Shown here: in pieces, positions 34,258 through 47,992 of the stretch
Layout of the letters: the number at the start of each line of letters is the position of its first letter
Position numbering within the stretch: position 1 is the first letter of the stretch
DNA from: Sipunculus nudus
Lineage: Eukaryota > Annelida > Sipuncula > Golfingiida > Sipunculidae
Reading direction: 5' to 3'
Length of the DNA: 64,000 nucleotides
NCBI GenBank assembly: GCA_026874595.1
Contig: CM049309.1
Coordinates: 73,640,426-73,704,425 of the forward strand
Position numbers and translations under genes: made by a program
The notes under the pieces: model-generated
The model's database searches: none
What the model saw: only the letters and a program-made list of their open reading frames with translations
What the model was told of the DNA's origin: nothing

Positions 34258-37200
34258 GTAAGTCCAATTTCTGTACCTTTATACACACATATAAATGTAC
34301 ATTATAACTAGCACACACACCTGAAAAACTGTTGTAATCAGGGTTAAGTATTCACCTGGAAGTAGACAAGTTATTTATGTAAGTCAAGTTGCTTCAGTCA
34401 TTTCCATTTGTTTGTATCAAAGTAGGTATTTGCGTCTCCTCCAGGTAGGTTAAAATAGGCTGTTCCTTTACCTGTAATGTGTAGCGTATGGAGGCAATGT
34501 CATTCAGGTCAGTGGTTGGCCTGTGCATCTTCAAAATGATCAGCATCAAAAAAAAAAAGTGAATGCAAGACTGCAGCAATTACGGTATTTCTGTTATGTA
34601 TCTTGCAGGCATCAAAGTTATCAAGAGCCTACAGGCCAGGCACTTGTGTTTTCAGGAGCAGGCCAGTTATTTTACAGAACTTGACAGGCCTGATGTTATA
34701 CTTCCTGTAGTTGTGTAGATCTAGTGGATCTCACATATTTCATGTATTAAAATAAGGTACTTCCTGTTTAGAATCAAATTATAAATAAGTGGCTCATGCA
34801 TACACTGCTTGACTAGGATTATTTAAACAAAAATTAATGTACTGTTTGAAAAAAGTGACATCTTTAATGCATGAGGTGAGGTGGTTTTCCTTGGTAGCTG
34901 CATTCCATGGAGTGAATGAAATGCAAAATTTGGAAGCTTGAACAGCTGCTGTCTTGACCCCAGATATCATGCCATGAATATTAAGCTACCAGCACATTTT
35001 GGTTTGAGACTAATATTGATAGGTTTTATCTACCAGTGAAATAACACTGGGATCTTGTTGAAATGGAAACAATGCTTTGCAGTAAGACATATTTGGTGAA
35101 TTTCACAATTTAAGTATACACTTTACTCTTAGTAGAGTTCTGAACACCCTGACTGTTACACTTTTGGGTACAGGATAAATTATACAACTGCTTGATTTAT
35201 ATGAATAAACATGAACATATTAATATAATTAATATTACCATTATTTATGAATAATGACCAGGAAGGGAACATCAGTTAATGTTTAGGATGAAACCATTGT
35301 ATGCTTATTCCCATTACATGGTTACCAATGCTCACTTATAAAACACTAATTAATATTGACATTTCATTGTGCTCAGGCAGTTGTTGATTTTTCCATCCAG
35401 CCAAGGAAACCAGTTTGTTTACAGTGTCTTTTGGTTTCACAAAATTCCTGAACATCAGATGAGTAATATTGATGACCTCAGGTTGTTTTCATGAAAACAG
35501 ATCAAGTGCGCAGTGGTTCTGTGTGTATAGAGATGGCTTAATCAGATTTGGGGAAATCGTGAAGCCTTTTGGATGATGTATTTGCGGCTGGAGGCAAAAC
35601 ATAAAAATAGGGAGTTATGACTAATTCTGATGTCCACTGCCAGCTGAGGAGAAACACAGTTATGAATCACCAAGTGAACCATTTTGGTCGTAGTTAAATA
35701 TTGAGCATTTTCTTAGCCATTTAGCTAAGAAGACTGGGGGTGCACTACTTAATATTTATCTTCACGTTAGCCTTACCATCAGGGGAAATATTCATGTTTC
35801 ATATAAGTTGTAGGCCAGATTCATGTTTGATGAATTATAAGCAGATTATCAATTATAATCAGTGATAATAATCAATAACAAAATTTTGTACATAACTTGC
35901 CTTTTATGATGAGGAAATGTAAATCTAATTAAATTCATGAAAGCAAACTCTAGAAAACTCCATGTTTACTAATAAGTTCATAACTAAATAACCTTCAACA
36001 CACATATAGGATATAAAATTATTAATGTTTTAGCAAACTTGTATGCCTGTATATCAGTTGAGAAGATGTATAGGTTTATATATGGTCAGAAATTCTATTC
36101 TCCTACACATACTTAAATTTAATTATCGATCAGTAGAGGTCATCCCATACTTACTGATGATTGATCAAGAAATTACAACCTATTCCCAACACTACAATTG
36201 ATTATTAAACCACGAGGTGTTGGAATTTGCCTCTTTGTTAAGACGTTGGCCAATGGAGTGTATTAAGGCCCCTGTTCAAACCCCACTAATACCTCAAAGC
36301 CAAAATGTGAAATGTTGATAGAATCTGAGATATTTGCTCTAATGTTGTAATGACAGGTAAAGACTTTGGAATTATTCCTAGCCCTGTGTTAATGTAAACC
36401 TGGAATCCTGAAGGCTTAACAGTATAAAAGTATGTATTTAAATGAGTGCTTCAGATGAAAATTCAATGTTTCAAACTGTAGCTCCTGATTCCAGTCAGCT
36501 TGGCCAAAGATTTAATGTTTATGGAAACATTTACAAGGAAAGGCACTTGGAATTCAAGCAGTGAAGCAATAGTAACCCCAGACAAAACAATCTATTTTAC
36601 TGTTCATCTATCAGGGCAGCTTGTGAATACATTTTTTATCAGTTGATTGATCTATATATAAACAGTTAATGCAATTTATAATGTTTTATTTATACTACCA
36701 ATTCATCTTCTGTCTGGTGATTGGAAATGGTATGCCCCATGAAACTCACCGAGACATCATCTGCTCACAACATTGGCACACTTTTAGCTGTGTGACATGA
36801 CCCAGTGGTCAGTTGTTTTAATATTTATATTGAATATATATTGAAATAAATTTAAATGGGTTATACAGGCTTTGTATGTATGATTTTGAATGATCAAAAA
36901 TTTGTTTCTGCATAAAATCTGATGGATACTTCTTCTTTTGCATTCCTGTGATGGATACTCTTTGCCAGAATGTATGAATAACCTCAGCTCACGTTCAGTT
37001 GAAACATTCAGTTCAAAGATCAAATATATGTGCGGGTCAAGGGTAAGTTCATCAATAGGGGCATAAAAGTATTTTAAGTGTCCCACTGGTGTACTTGTGC
37101 ACCACAAGTGTTCATGCCCTGTATCCATGTAGACACACTGAGACATTGGACTGTGTGATCATAGCTGTGATTATTCTCGACCTTACCTTCTCCTGCTGAC

Positions 37201-38208
37201 CTGGTTCCTTCATCCCTTATCAGTACCATCAGCTGGTCTGAGTGTTACCTGCCAGTATTAAGTGGTGTGTTGTAATTAAATGTCAGCTGGCCTCACCTGG
37301 TGGATCACACCTACCTTTTGTCAAGCAGCCACCATTGTTGGTTCAGGCCCAGAGTACTCAACTTGAATACCAAGGTGACGGGGATCAAAAGGATGATACC
37401 ACCAGACTCCCTGGTGCATCCCCTCCTGCAGGCACCTTTATGGAAAATAACTAACCAGGACGTTCATCACTCTGGAATTATATACTCACCTCACATGACC
37501 ACTTAACGATAAATACACGAACAAACTTTCCCCTCCCTGTTATGAGAGCCAGGCACGAGTTCTGCATAACCATCAATTTTTATATATGTATATTTGTTCA
37601 GATAGTTTATAGGTTAATACATTGTGTGGCCTTATGGTTATGCATGGATAAGTAAAGATAGTAATTAGAACAAGGGCATGTTTGATAGTATCTATCCACA
37701 GCCACAGTGTGTGTAAGTGGCAGGAGCAGTTGCACTGGATAACCTTGAACTTTGCCCTCTGGTCAGGTCAGCCTTCAGGCTTGTGATTGGCCAAGTGATG
37801 GGTCACAGGGGAATATGTCTAGAATTGAAACACTAGTGCACAATTGGACCTGGAGTATGCGTATCTGTAGCTAACCAGAGCCATGTATTCTATACTGTGT
37901 ATGTAAACTAAGACGCTCTTGGGCATTGGCAGGCTAGTTTAAAGGAGGGATTACCAAAGTGTATACAAAAGCCATCTTACAACATTGGAGGAGTGTAGGA
38001 AACTACATTGTATTGGTGCCAGTGTGGGCTCTAGCAGTGTTTGTGTGTGTGTAATATGTTTGTGTTTTCACCATCACTTGGCCGGGAGGCTGCAGCTCGT
38101 AGGGGCAGCACACTCATGGATGTACTGAATCATTGCTAATTACTACATCCCTGAGCTTCAGCTGCTGATAAACAGACTGCCATAGCAACAACAGCAGCAG
38201 CAGAAGCG
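34258..38208. other. Intron sequence
   Basis: AT-rich. A possible SINE remnant at about 36225-36310 carries a B-box-like TGTTCAAACCCC. The 120-codon minus-strand ORF at 36784-37146 has no recognisable domain and was not accepted. Confidence 0.45.
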
Positions 38209-38245
38209 ATGTTGAAACTATTCAGAAGCAAGAAAAATGTAGAGG
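38209..38245 (+). CDS. Candidate alternative first coding exon (variant 3)
   Basis: The ATG at 38209 opens a short basic leader, MLKLFRSKKNVE, and the exon ends GAGG|GTAGGT with one base of the next codon. Splicing to 61080 would give MLKLFRSKKNVE-D-KQVNGE. The upstream 100 bases (GC-richer, ending in a CAGCAGCAGCAG run) look like a 5' leader. The basic, hydrophobic start could serve membrane association, but that is speculative. Confidence 0.5.
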
Positions 38246-40561
38246 GTAGGTGTAGTACTTGTTGCTTGTAGTTAGATATTGATTGATAATGCTTGAGGAA
38301 TAAGGAGGGGGGGGGGGGAGGAGCTGTCTTAGATATGCGATAGCTGAGACAGGCACCAGGACTTGATATGTGACTGTTCTACAGATGAGGGTTGGTTAAT
38401 GCCACAGTGACAGACGATGCATACATACCAACTGGTGCATGCAGTCTTGGGCACAAAAATGTGGGTCATGTGTCAGTTTGAGCTTGTTTACATTGTAAAC
38501 CAGGACCTCTGAGCATACCAATGCATTCCTTATCTGTTCATCATTGGCTCCATCTCTGTTTTCAGTGAAGGCATGTTTAATGTCCATAAGCGCATTATTT
38601 ACATGTGGTTTCTCCACCATCTGCGTAGGTTTCTATTGCATTATGGGACAATATGGACAGTTTGAGTCACCCCATACTTTAAACATCTGTAGTAATAAAT
38701 TATATGGTGTATACCTGCATCATATGGTTCTCTGATGATATGACCTGATCATATTATGCAGCCAACACTAACTCATACATAAATACATGAACTAGCCTTA
38801 TGCAGTCAAAATTCATTATTTTGGCCTTCCACTAGACATCTGAATGAAACTTTATCCTAATTTATACAATGGCAGATATTCAGGTCACATGCAGAAAAGA
38901 AAGCACTGTGTATTAAGGTAAAAATGTCAGTGGAGCCAAATAATTAAATTTAAAGAATCTTATTGCTTAAAGTGGGCTATTCACCTGCCATATCAGGAGA
39001 ATTTGTCATTTGGCTTACTCTACGTACATATTGATGGAATGTAGGTAATTTCTGCCAAGAAGGGTTATGCCTCTGGGATAGTTTTATGACTTTGTTTATC
39101 TACAAGCTGTTTGTAAACACACTACAGAAAAACCATGAAACTGTAGGTGGTTGATTGCATAAGTTTTGCAGAAGTTTAAAGGTCCCTAGTTGCAAGAAGT
39201 CATATGCAAATTTCTGGTTCATCTGACTTGCCACCATGCAGATGTCCATTTCCAATGGGTCTGGATTGTTTTGAATTGTTTCCCTCAAAGTACTATCTTC
39301 AGTTAACAGATATCAGATAATTGAAAAGGCCCCTTTAAAATAACTTTATTTAGGAAAGAGTCTTGGAACACATAACCTTGTGAGCATTATCAGTGTCACA
39401 TGAATGAATATTAAATTTAGGAATTTGGGTGATCAGGTTTTATTTTGTCATTCTGAAATGTTTTCTTTGCTATGAATGGGTGCATATTCTGGCCAAACAT
39501 CAGTTACAGATTGCTATTCAATACCACAAGATAAAACAAATTTATCTTAAGCATAACAAAGTTGGAGGCAGCATCAGGCCACAGTGAAGGCCAAGACTTC
39601 TGCTATTATTCAGGTGAGATAGCAGATCCAGAATTTGCTGTCAGATAAACCCGATGTTCAGTCAGCTCCTCAACACTAAGCCCAACTTCTTCCATGTCTT
39701 ATTGGGCAGAGATGTAGCAGGATGCTCCTGTCTCGTATTTTATATCTGTACTTGACTTTGGGTCTTTCACCGTCATTAAATCTGGATCATAATTAGACTA
39801 CATGATCAAATGGATATTACTACACAATAAAACCATTAAATTTGGCCCTGATTGGGACCTTGATAAGGTGGTTGCATTTTCTAGGTGTTCATCTGAGTGA
39901 GGTATCATATAAAGAGCAAGAAAAAATCAGGACCATGAACAAGTGATTATTATTTTGAGGTGGTCACTAAACAGAGATGGTCATTAGCAAGGGTTTACTG
40001 AATAGTAGTCACAGACAGACACTCTTGTGTCCTACAGTGTAACAAACACAAGTTTTTTGTAAGACACGCACATGTATATGTACACACTAAACTTACTGAA
40101 CTCCTGTCATACTATCTTTCAATGATATTGGTTGTGACGGAGCTAACCTGTTATATACATCGGTGAAAAATTTACGTTATTCAGTGAGTGCTCTGTTTTG
40201 ATTAAGGTCTGGGCTGTGTCACATGTACAGACTTTATACTTTCACCTGTGAATCAAGAGCTGTTCGTGTATGTGAGTTTTTTGTAGCATTTGAGAAAACA
40301 AGAGATGAGCTGTGATCAGTATTGCTGTACTGATTAATCAGTTATGTTAATTGTTGATCATTATTTTTTATAATATATAAATCAGCTGGTTTTTGTGTCA
40401 TTGTTGACTGTTTTAAATGATTATGTATGCACATCCAGAGAAGTCCTTTTACCTGTGAATAAAATCTTTTAAATTGGTCATATATGCACAGAAGGCAGAA
40501 GTCAATAATCAAGTCTGTGTATAATTACTGACAACAATTACCGTGATCTGGTAATACATTT
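38246..40561. other. Intron sequence
   Basis: AT-rich, with a G run near 38308. No further exon is supported. Confidence 0.5.
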
Positions 40562-42321
40562 CAGGGCCTGCAAGAATGAAACCCATGTTCAATAATGTGC
40601 TAGTGTATATCAGGCCCTGCAAGTATGAAACCCATGTTCAATGATGTGTTAGTGTATATCAGGGCCTGCAAGTATGAAACCCATGTACAATAATGTGCTA
40701 GTGTGTATCAGGCCCCTGTGTAAGTTTGAAACTCAACTACAATAGTGTGCTAGTGTGTATCAGGCCCTGTAGGTATGAAACATGTTCAATAGTCTGCTAG
40801 TGCTAGTGTGTATCAGGCCCTATAGGTATGAAACACATGTTCAATAGTCTGCTTGTGCTAGTGTGTATCAGGCCATGCAAGTATAAAACATGTTCAATAG
40901 TCTGCTAGTGCTAGTGTGTATCAGGCCATGCAAGTATAAAACATGTTCAGTAGTCTGCTAGTGCTAGTGTGTATCAGGTCATGCAAGTATAAAACATGTT
41001 CAATAGTTTGCTAGTGCTAGTGTGTGTCAGGCCATGCAAGTATAAAACATGTTCAATAGTCGGCTAGTGGTAGTGTGTATCAGACCATGCAAGTATAAAA
41101 CATGTTCAATAGTCTGCTAGTGCTAGTGTGTATCAGGCCATGCAAGTATAAAACATGTTCAATAGTCTTCTAGTGCTAGTGTGTATCAGGCCATGCAAGT
41201 ATAAAACATGTTCAGTAGTCTGCTAGTGTGTATCAGGCCATGCAAGTATAAAACATGTTCAATAGTCTGCTAGTTCTAGTGTGTATCAGGCCATGCAAGT
41301 ATAAAACATGTTCAATAGTCTGCTAGTGCTAGTAAGTATCAGGCCATGCAAGTATAAAAAAATGTTCAATAGTCTGCTAGAGCTAGTGTGTATCAGGCCA
41401 TGCAAGTATAAAACATGTTCAATAGTCTGCTAGTGTGTATCAGGCCATGCACGTATAAAACATGTTCAATAGTCTGCTAGTTCTAGTGTGTATAAAGGCC
41501 ATGCAAGTATAAAACATGTTCAATAGTCTGCTTGTGCTAGTGTGTATCAGGCCATGCAAGTATAAAACATGTTCAATAGTTTGCTAGTGCTAGTGTGTGT
41601 CAGGCCATGCAAGTATAAAACATGTTCAATAGTCTGCTAGACCTAGTGTGTATCAGGCCATGCAAGTATAAAACATGTTCAATAGTCTGCTAGTGCTAGT
41701 GTGTATCAGGCCATGCAAGTATAAAACATGTTCAATAGTCTGCTAGTGCTAGTGTGTATCAGGCCATGCAAGTATAAAACATGTTCAATAGTCTGCTATT
41801 TCTAGTGTGTATCAGGCCATGCAAGTATAAAACATGTTTAATAGTCTGCTAGTGCTAGGGTGTATCAGGCCATGCAAGTATAAAACATGTTCACTAGTCT
41901 GCTAGTGCTAGGGTGTAGCAGGTCCTGTAGGTATGAAAAGTGTATAAAAGGATTCTAATGCTAGTGGGCATCGCCTCCTATAAGTATGCAACACATGTTC
42001 AATAGTGTGCTAGTGCTAGTGTGTCACTTTCAGGCCTTGTAAGTGGGTAACACATGTTCTGTAGTGTGCTAGTGCAAGCGTGTATCAGTCCCTGCAAGTA
42101 TGAAACACATGTTCAATAGTATGCTAGTGTTAGTGTGTATCACAGTATCAGGCCATGTACTGTAATGTGCTAGTGTATATCAGGCCCTGTAAGTATGAAA
42201 CACATGTACAGTAATGTGCTAGTGTGTATCAGGCCATGCAAGTGTAAAACACATGGTCAGTAGTGTGCTAGTGCTAGTGGGCATCAGGCCCTGCAAGTAT
42301 GAAACACATATGATAGTGTGC
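40562..42321. repeat. 53-bp minisatellite array
   Basis: Roughly 30 copies of a unit containing TATCAGGCCATGCAAGTATA and ATGTTCAATAGTCTGCTAGT. The main period is 53 bp, with shorter 47-bp versions lacking one GTGCTA. The edges (40.5-40.8 kb and 41.9-42.3 kb) are more diverged than the centre, as expected for unequal exchange. A detached piece follows the hAT element at 44419. Confidence 0.95.
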
Positions 42322-44418
42322 CAGACATGGGGTCTATTACAGTTGTTCTATTACTATTACTATTACTATTACTTTCAATTTCTGATATTACTATTACTAT
42401 TACTATTACCACATTTTATCTTCTATTACTATTACTATTACTATTACTGGGGTATCTATTACTATTACTATTACTATTACATGTACTTAAACTGATGGTA
42501 GGATTCTAGACCTTGGGCAGCCATGAGTGCTATAAACTAGCACTACAATCACACGTTTAAATAATATTAAAAGCAACTATATCATCCACTTACCTACACA
42601 ATTTTCATATACTGTGTTTGTCATTTACAAGAAGCCTAATAATACTGGAGATCTTAATTATTTCAGCTTCTTTAATTCTGTATTTTTTTAATATTTTGAA
42701 ACCTCACTTATCGTTATTGGGGTGTTTCAAGTCGATATTATAAGATAATTGTATGAACTCATGAATACGTAATTTAAAGCAACCCATTGTAAAGGCCTTG
42801 GCATATGTAAAATATTGATTTATAATTATATGCATACTTGTACATTTTATATTATTATATATTTCACATAAATTTATTTTATAGTACATACTTCCGTTTA
42901 GATTTAATCTTCGTTCTCATAGTCAATAAATAAAGATTTTCAGTGTAACTAAAAATTGTCTCCAGAGGAATTATTCATGATTATTGCATTCATATTATTT
43001 AGTATCAAAGCTGACAATTCAATCCTTTATGTATATATCAGGAGAGGAATTTATGTAGGGCTGTGTCCTGTTTCCAAATCCTTATAATTATATATCCAAT
43101 AAAAATACTGTTTACGTCAAGATTCTGGACAGAACCAAACTAGAGACAAAATTACCCCATCTTCTCGGGTGTATATGTTCATTTGGATGTGATGCCATGT
43201 TTTATTCCATCACATAATACATCTGGAGAGTTAACAGAGAGGTGGTAAACTTTACAATAATGGAAGCAAGCATGGCTTTTATTCTTCAGGCATGCCCTTC
43301 TTCATTGCAGCAAAACAAGCGTAGGATAATTTAGGAATATTGAGAGTGATTTAAACTTACATCAATTTTACAAAACAAATAAAATATTATTTAAATCACT
43401 TTCACAATAAATTTGGTATTTAAAAATCTTGTACTTTAAATTTTGTACATGACAGGATCTAATTATTTGATATCAAAATTTCAGATATTAAATAATAAAA
43501 TATGAACAGTTACTTATATTCTCATATTATATAATCAAATAAATTAATATCATGAAAAAATGGTTCATTTAATTTTCAAAATATAAATTAACATAATTTT
43601 ATATACTGAATGAAGGTCTGCAAAATTGGTACTATGAAATAACAGACAAGTATTAAAAGAATAGTTTAAAAGAATATGTATATAAATTAACTAGATAATA
43701 CATGTGCCTGTAGAATGACTTTATCCAAGTGATTGTAGTACTGGTCTGAGTTTATAGCATTGTAGGCTTCAGTACATTATGGGTAGTGAAAACACCATTA
43801 GCTTATCATGAACATTTTGGGTCTGCACTGTATCTGGTTCCATATTATATTTTTCTTGAATGTGTGTTATTGCAATTTGTATAGTTAAAATGCAAACTGG
43901 CTTGTGAAAACAAATCTAGGTAGATTTCAGAATATGCATATGGATTGATGGATGTGAGATAAGATGTACATGTCACAATAATAAAACACTATATTTATCT
44001 GTCTCTTAACATTAAACATGCCTCTGTTTATCCATGGTTTACTAATCAAAGGTCAGATTGTGCCAGGTAACTTATTTGGCTGTGACCTACTCTGTCCAGT
44101 ACTCTTATGTAATTAGCACCAGTGGTCACCAGCAATGTGGCAGCTGGCCCATGCTTGCCTCAACAATAGGCACATCCTGGGCAGTTACTGGACAAGAGCT
44201 GAGTCTGTTCAGCATTATTTGCTGATATGCTTAATGATCAAGGGGCTCACAGGAAGTAATAGAAAGTAATATGTATTACTCTATTACTTTGCTTCCTGTT
44301 TCTATTACTATTACTATTACAGCTCAAATTTTTGAGTCTATTACTATTACTATTACATGGAAAAAGCTGTAATAGTCTATTACTATTACTATTACTTATT
44401 ACTATTACCCCATGTCTG
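42322..44418. mobile_element. Non-autonomous hAT element, 2097 bp, with (ATTACT)n subterminal arrays
   Basis: The ends are CAGACATGGGGT and ACCCCATGTCTG, exact inverted repeats of 12 bp. The 8-bp target duplication TAGTGTGC lies at 42314-42321 and 44419-44426 and is part of the minisatellite unit. Both subterminal regions carry arrays of CTATTACTATTAC (about 42350-42480, 44275-44405), likely transposase-binding repeats or grown from them. The AT-rich middle has no transposase ORF. Confidence 0.92.
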
Positions 44419-44610
44419 TAGTGTGCTAGTGTGTATCAGATTCTGTAAGCATGAAACACATCTACAATAGTTTGCCAGTGCTAGTGTGTATCATGCAGTT
44501 ATGAAAATGTAAGTATGAAACATATGAACAATAGTTTGCTGGTGCTAGTGTGTAGCAGGCCCTGTAACCAAAGTATGAAACACATGTACAATAGTGTGAT
44601 AGTGGTGTCC
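44419..44610. repeat. Right-hand remnant of the 53-bp minisatellite
   Basis: Diverged units (TAGTGTGCTAGTGTGTATCA and similar) continue the array interrupted by the hAT insertion. Confidence 0.85.
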
Positions 44611-45296
44611 TTCAGATGTTGAAAAAATAACAGCTAGAAATAGAATTCTGATTAGGTGCATGAAATAATCAGTTTTTGTTGGATCAATAGTTTTCTCTAT
44701 CAGTCATTAAACATGATTTTGACCAGTTCCTGGCACTATTAATTACAAAAAAATCATTGTCTAACTGCCAGTGCATCCCCTGTTGCTCCACTCAAGACTT
44801 TCCCAGTAAAGCACTTCCCAGTAATCTGTTCATGTATCTGTCAGCAAGACTGTGACCTTTAGCACATGATGAATAACAAATGTCACTGAAACCACTGTCA
44901 TTTGAATAAACAATAGAAGTGCAAAAGCTCCTACTGATAGTCATATTTTTTGCACATATTGTTTAATGGTTTTAATTAGTAATGTAATTACTTCATTTAT
45001 TTTATCAAGGTTATATTTAAAAAGTGGTACCTAAATATGAACTGTATGGATGTATTTAATGACATTACATTTATTACATAAATTGATATTAAACAAATTA
45101 ATCAGACCAGTGTATTGGGTAGGAATTAATATGTTTTTGGCTATTTTACATTTTTTGCTGTTCATAGAAATTGGACAAAGTGGACACTCAGACTGGTATT
45201 TAAAATTAAAGGAAAGGTCCCACTTCTAAGCATGACATTGGAACTAGACCATCCACATTGTTCTGTATAATCATGACTTTTATAATATAATTATTA
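44611..45296. other. Intron sequence
   Basis: AT-rich; nothing recognised. Confidence 0.6.
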
Positions 45297-45727
45297 CTGT
45301 GGTTGGCTTCATATTCGTGAGGCTGAAATTTCGCGATTTCTCCATTTTTAATGTTTCGCGAGGGTGTCATTTTCGCGATCTCACCAGAACCTATATCAAA
45401 TCTTTGGTGAAGCCATTGCTGTGTGTATTATAATTTGAGAATAATTCATGAGCTTGTGAAATTCTCCTCATATAAGGATGGGCCCGTACACACAGCACAG
45501 GTTCTTTAGTTCAAATTTAAGGGAATGTTTTCCCTATACCTGCATGGATGTAAATTATATTAAGATTTCTCACTGTTCTAACCTATTTCGATTCAAGGAT
45601 TGGCTACACTTAATCAGAAGGACACACTCAATTGGCCAATTATTCCCGAGGGTGTCATTTTCGCGATTATTTCCCATTCGCGAATATCGCGAAATTAAAA
45701 CCCTCGCGAACAAAAGGGCAACCACAG
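45297..45727. mobile_element. Tc1/mariner-type MITE, complete, 431 bp
   Basis: The ends are CTGTGGTTGGCTTC and GGGCAACCACAG, imperfect inverted repeats extending about 40 bp through TTCGCGAGG and ATTTCGCGAT blocks. It is flanked by TA on both sides (45295-45296, 45728-45729), the duplication typical of Tc1/mariner. There is no ORF. A truncated relative lies at 25586-25984. Confidence 0.85.
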
Positions 45728-45985
45728 TATATACCATTTGGTGATATTAACCAAACACAACAGTTGGTGTCTCCTGACTGATAACAAAATAGCATGTTGC
45801 TGTTACCTGTCACATGCAGGTCTTATTAACCTGTCTATAATATGCAGAGTTAAGGAATCACACCTGTCACAATAATGGCTGTCAACGTTCAACCTGTAAT
45901 TACTATATACTTGAGAAATCTAAAGCTTTTCCATCAGTGTTTTGTTATTGGTATTTCCAGCATACTGTTGCACCATGGTATTCTT

Positions 45986-47992
45986 CAGGGTTGGCCAAAA
46001 GCTGGCTTTTACTCGTATTGTCCCGGCCAGTGGCTATAGCCAGCTTTAGCCAGCTAATACTGGCTGTTACTGGTCAATGGCGGTTAATGTACTGATCATC
46101 TGACAAATCATTTATACAATATTCTTTATTACTCAGGCTTTTTAAGTTGCCGTGATATACTGGTCATCTGACAAACCATTCATAATGTACACTTTTTTAA
46201 ATGGGCTTTAAAGTAGTGGCTGTAATATAATTTTACTGACACAAAGCCTAACTCTGGACTAGTGCAGTGAACCATGTGGTTACTAGATGGACAGGTGGAA
46301 GCAAGACAGTTATGTGACCAAACTTAATTAGTATTCATATGATCTTAAGCCCAAAACTGGATCCTTTGTATGGCTCCCGGATAATCATTGTTTGTCTTAC
46401 AATACTGACTTGCATCATTAAAGGATGTTTAATTGTTAACCCAGAGGCTATGGGGATGGAGATAAATTAAGTGAGCAAGATCAGAGTAAGTTTTGAGTCA
46501 ATTTCAGTCTTGCCTGGACTTAAACTCATGCTAGCTTATTATTGCTGTATGTTTGATCTTAACTTTTGATCAGCAAAGACGTCCTGGTACAAAGCTTTTA
46601 ATATTGGGCCTTGGTGTGGGAAATGAACTGTAACAGTTAGTGATAGGCCGTCAAGTTCGTGGCCTTCTTAGTTTCTATCAGGCACAGAGATATTCTTATG
46701 AGACTGGCACAGTAAAGCACCTTATTTGTGACATTTATCATTGAACCTATGTCATTTGACAAGTCAACATTTGTACCAACTATAAATCTTTACAGTTAAA
46801 AGCATCCATATTACTTCTCAAAGTTTCCCCCTGAAGTATCATTACTACTTTGCTAAATTGGCATATTTGTTTTATTTGTGTCATAATCCTTGACTTTGTG
46901 TCATTTAAAATAATTTACAGTAGTATTTCCTGGCACAATGTACAGCGAACAAGCTTGTATAACAATAAACCAGTGACCAAGGGGTCATGAGGCTCAGCTG
47001 AGTAGGAAGACATTAACAAAAGGAATTTTATCACCTGAATGCCAAATTTTGTATGTGGTTTTCCGTTTCAACTGACGCATAGCTCAGAGGATATGGGTAA
47101 CAGAGAACTAATTTCAGGTTTCTAAATGATTTTTAAAAAATCGAAAAATACAGGTTGCGCCACCAGTCGGCATGAAACATTCAATTATCAATATCCATGC
47201 AAAGAATCATGGTGATCAATGCAATAGTTGTTCAGAAACTTGAGTTTTAATGTCCAATTTTCCATTATTCTGAGGGATACTTCAGGGCCCCACAGCTTGA
47301 AGGATATGGGTAACAGAGACCTAATTTCAGGTTTCCAAGTAGTTTTTTCATGGGCCTCCCTGCATGTCAAGATAGAAGATTCTAGGTTCAGTAGTTAAAA
47401 TTTTTGCCTGGTTAACAGATGACTGCATCTCAAGGTCTCAAAAATAGAGAAAAAAATTTGTAAAAAATAAAAAAATTCAGGTGGTGCCACCAATCTGCAG
47501 AAACTGATGAAACACCTCTTGATCAATATCCATGCAAAGAATCATGGTGATCAGTGCATTAGTTGTTCAGATACTTGAGCTTTTGTATCAAATTTTCAAT
47601 TATACTGGGGGGTACTTCAGAGCCCTTAGCTCAGAGGCTTTGGGTAAGAGAGAACAGATTTCTGGTTTCCAAGGAGATTTTTCATGGACCTCCCTAGATT
47701 TGAAGTAAGAAGATTCCAAAACCAGCGGTTAAGATTTGTGCCTGGTTAACAGACAGACAGACTAATGGACCGATGGACGCTGGACATAGAGTGATCACTA
47801 TAGCCCAGATGACTTTCAGTCAGCTGTGCTAAAAATTTTTAAAAATATTTTTGTTGTTGTTTATTAGGTTTGGGGATTTTTTTATTCAGTTGAGGAGTAT
47901 TAGCCAGTAATAGCCAGTATTGTCCACTTTTGAAGTATTGACTGGGCCGGCAAGTGGTTAAAGCCGGAGGTGGCTCTTACCGACCAACCAGG
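45986..47992. mobile_element. Non-autonomous hAT element, 2007 bp, carrying a family B insertion
   Basis: The left end is CAGGGTTGGCCAAAAGCTGG; the right end, GACCAACCAGG, is its diverged inverse. The exact 8-bp target duplication GTATTCTT lies at 45978-45985 and 47993-48000. Subterminal regions hold many GCCAGY motifs (TATAGCCAGCTTTAGCCAGC; ATTAGCCAGTAATAGCCAGT). There is no transposase ORF. Confidence 0.85.
46970..47830 (-). mobile_element. Helitron-like family B, shorter copy, nested in the hAT element
   Basis: Read on the minus strand it starts AGCACAGCTGACTGAAAGTC and ends CTCAGCTGAG, a short hairpin (TGACCCCTTGGTCA) and CTGG before a T run, like the copy at 10930. It has about two internal units of 340 bp and the same TTAGGTCTCTGTTACCCATA phrase. 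Confidence 0.75.

Noticed and set aside
36784-37146. 120-codon minus-strand ORF
   Set aside because: No recognisable domain, no splice context and AT-rich codon use like the surrounding intron; its length is within chance expectation for a 64-kb window.
42253-42509. Leucine- and tyrosine-rich ORFs
   Set aside because: Translation of the (ATTACT)n arrays in the hAT element.
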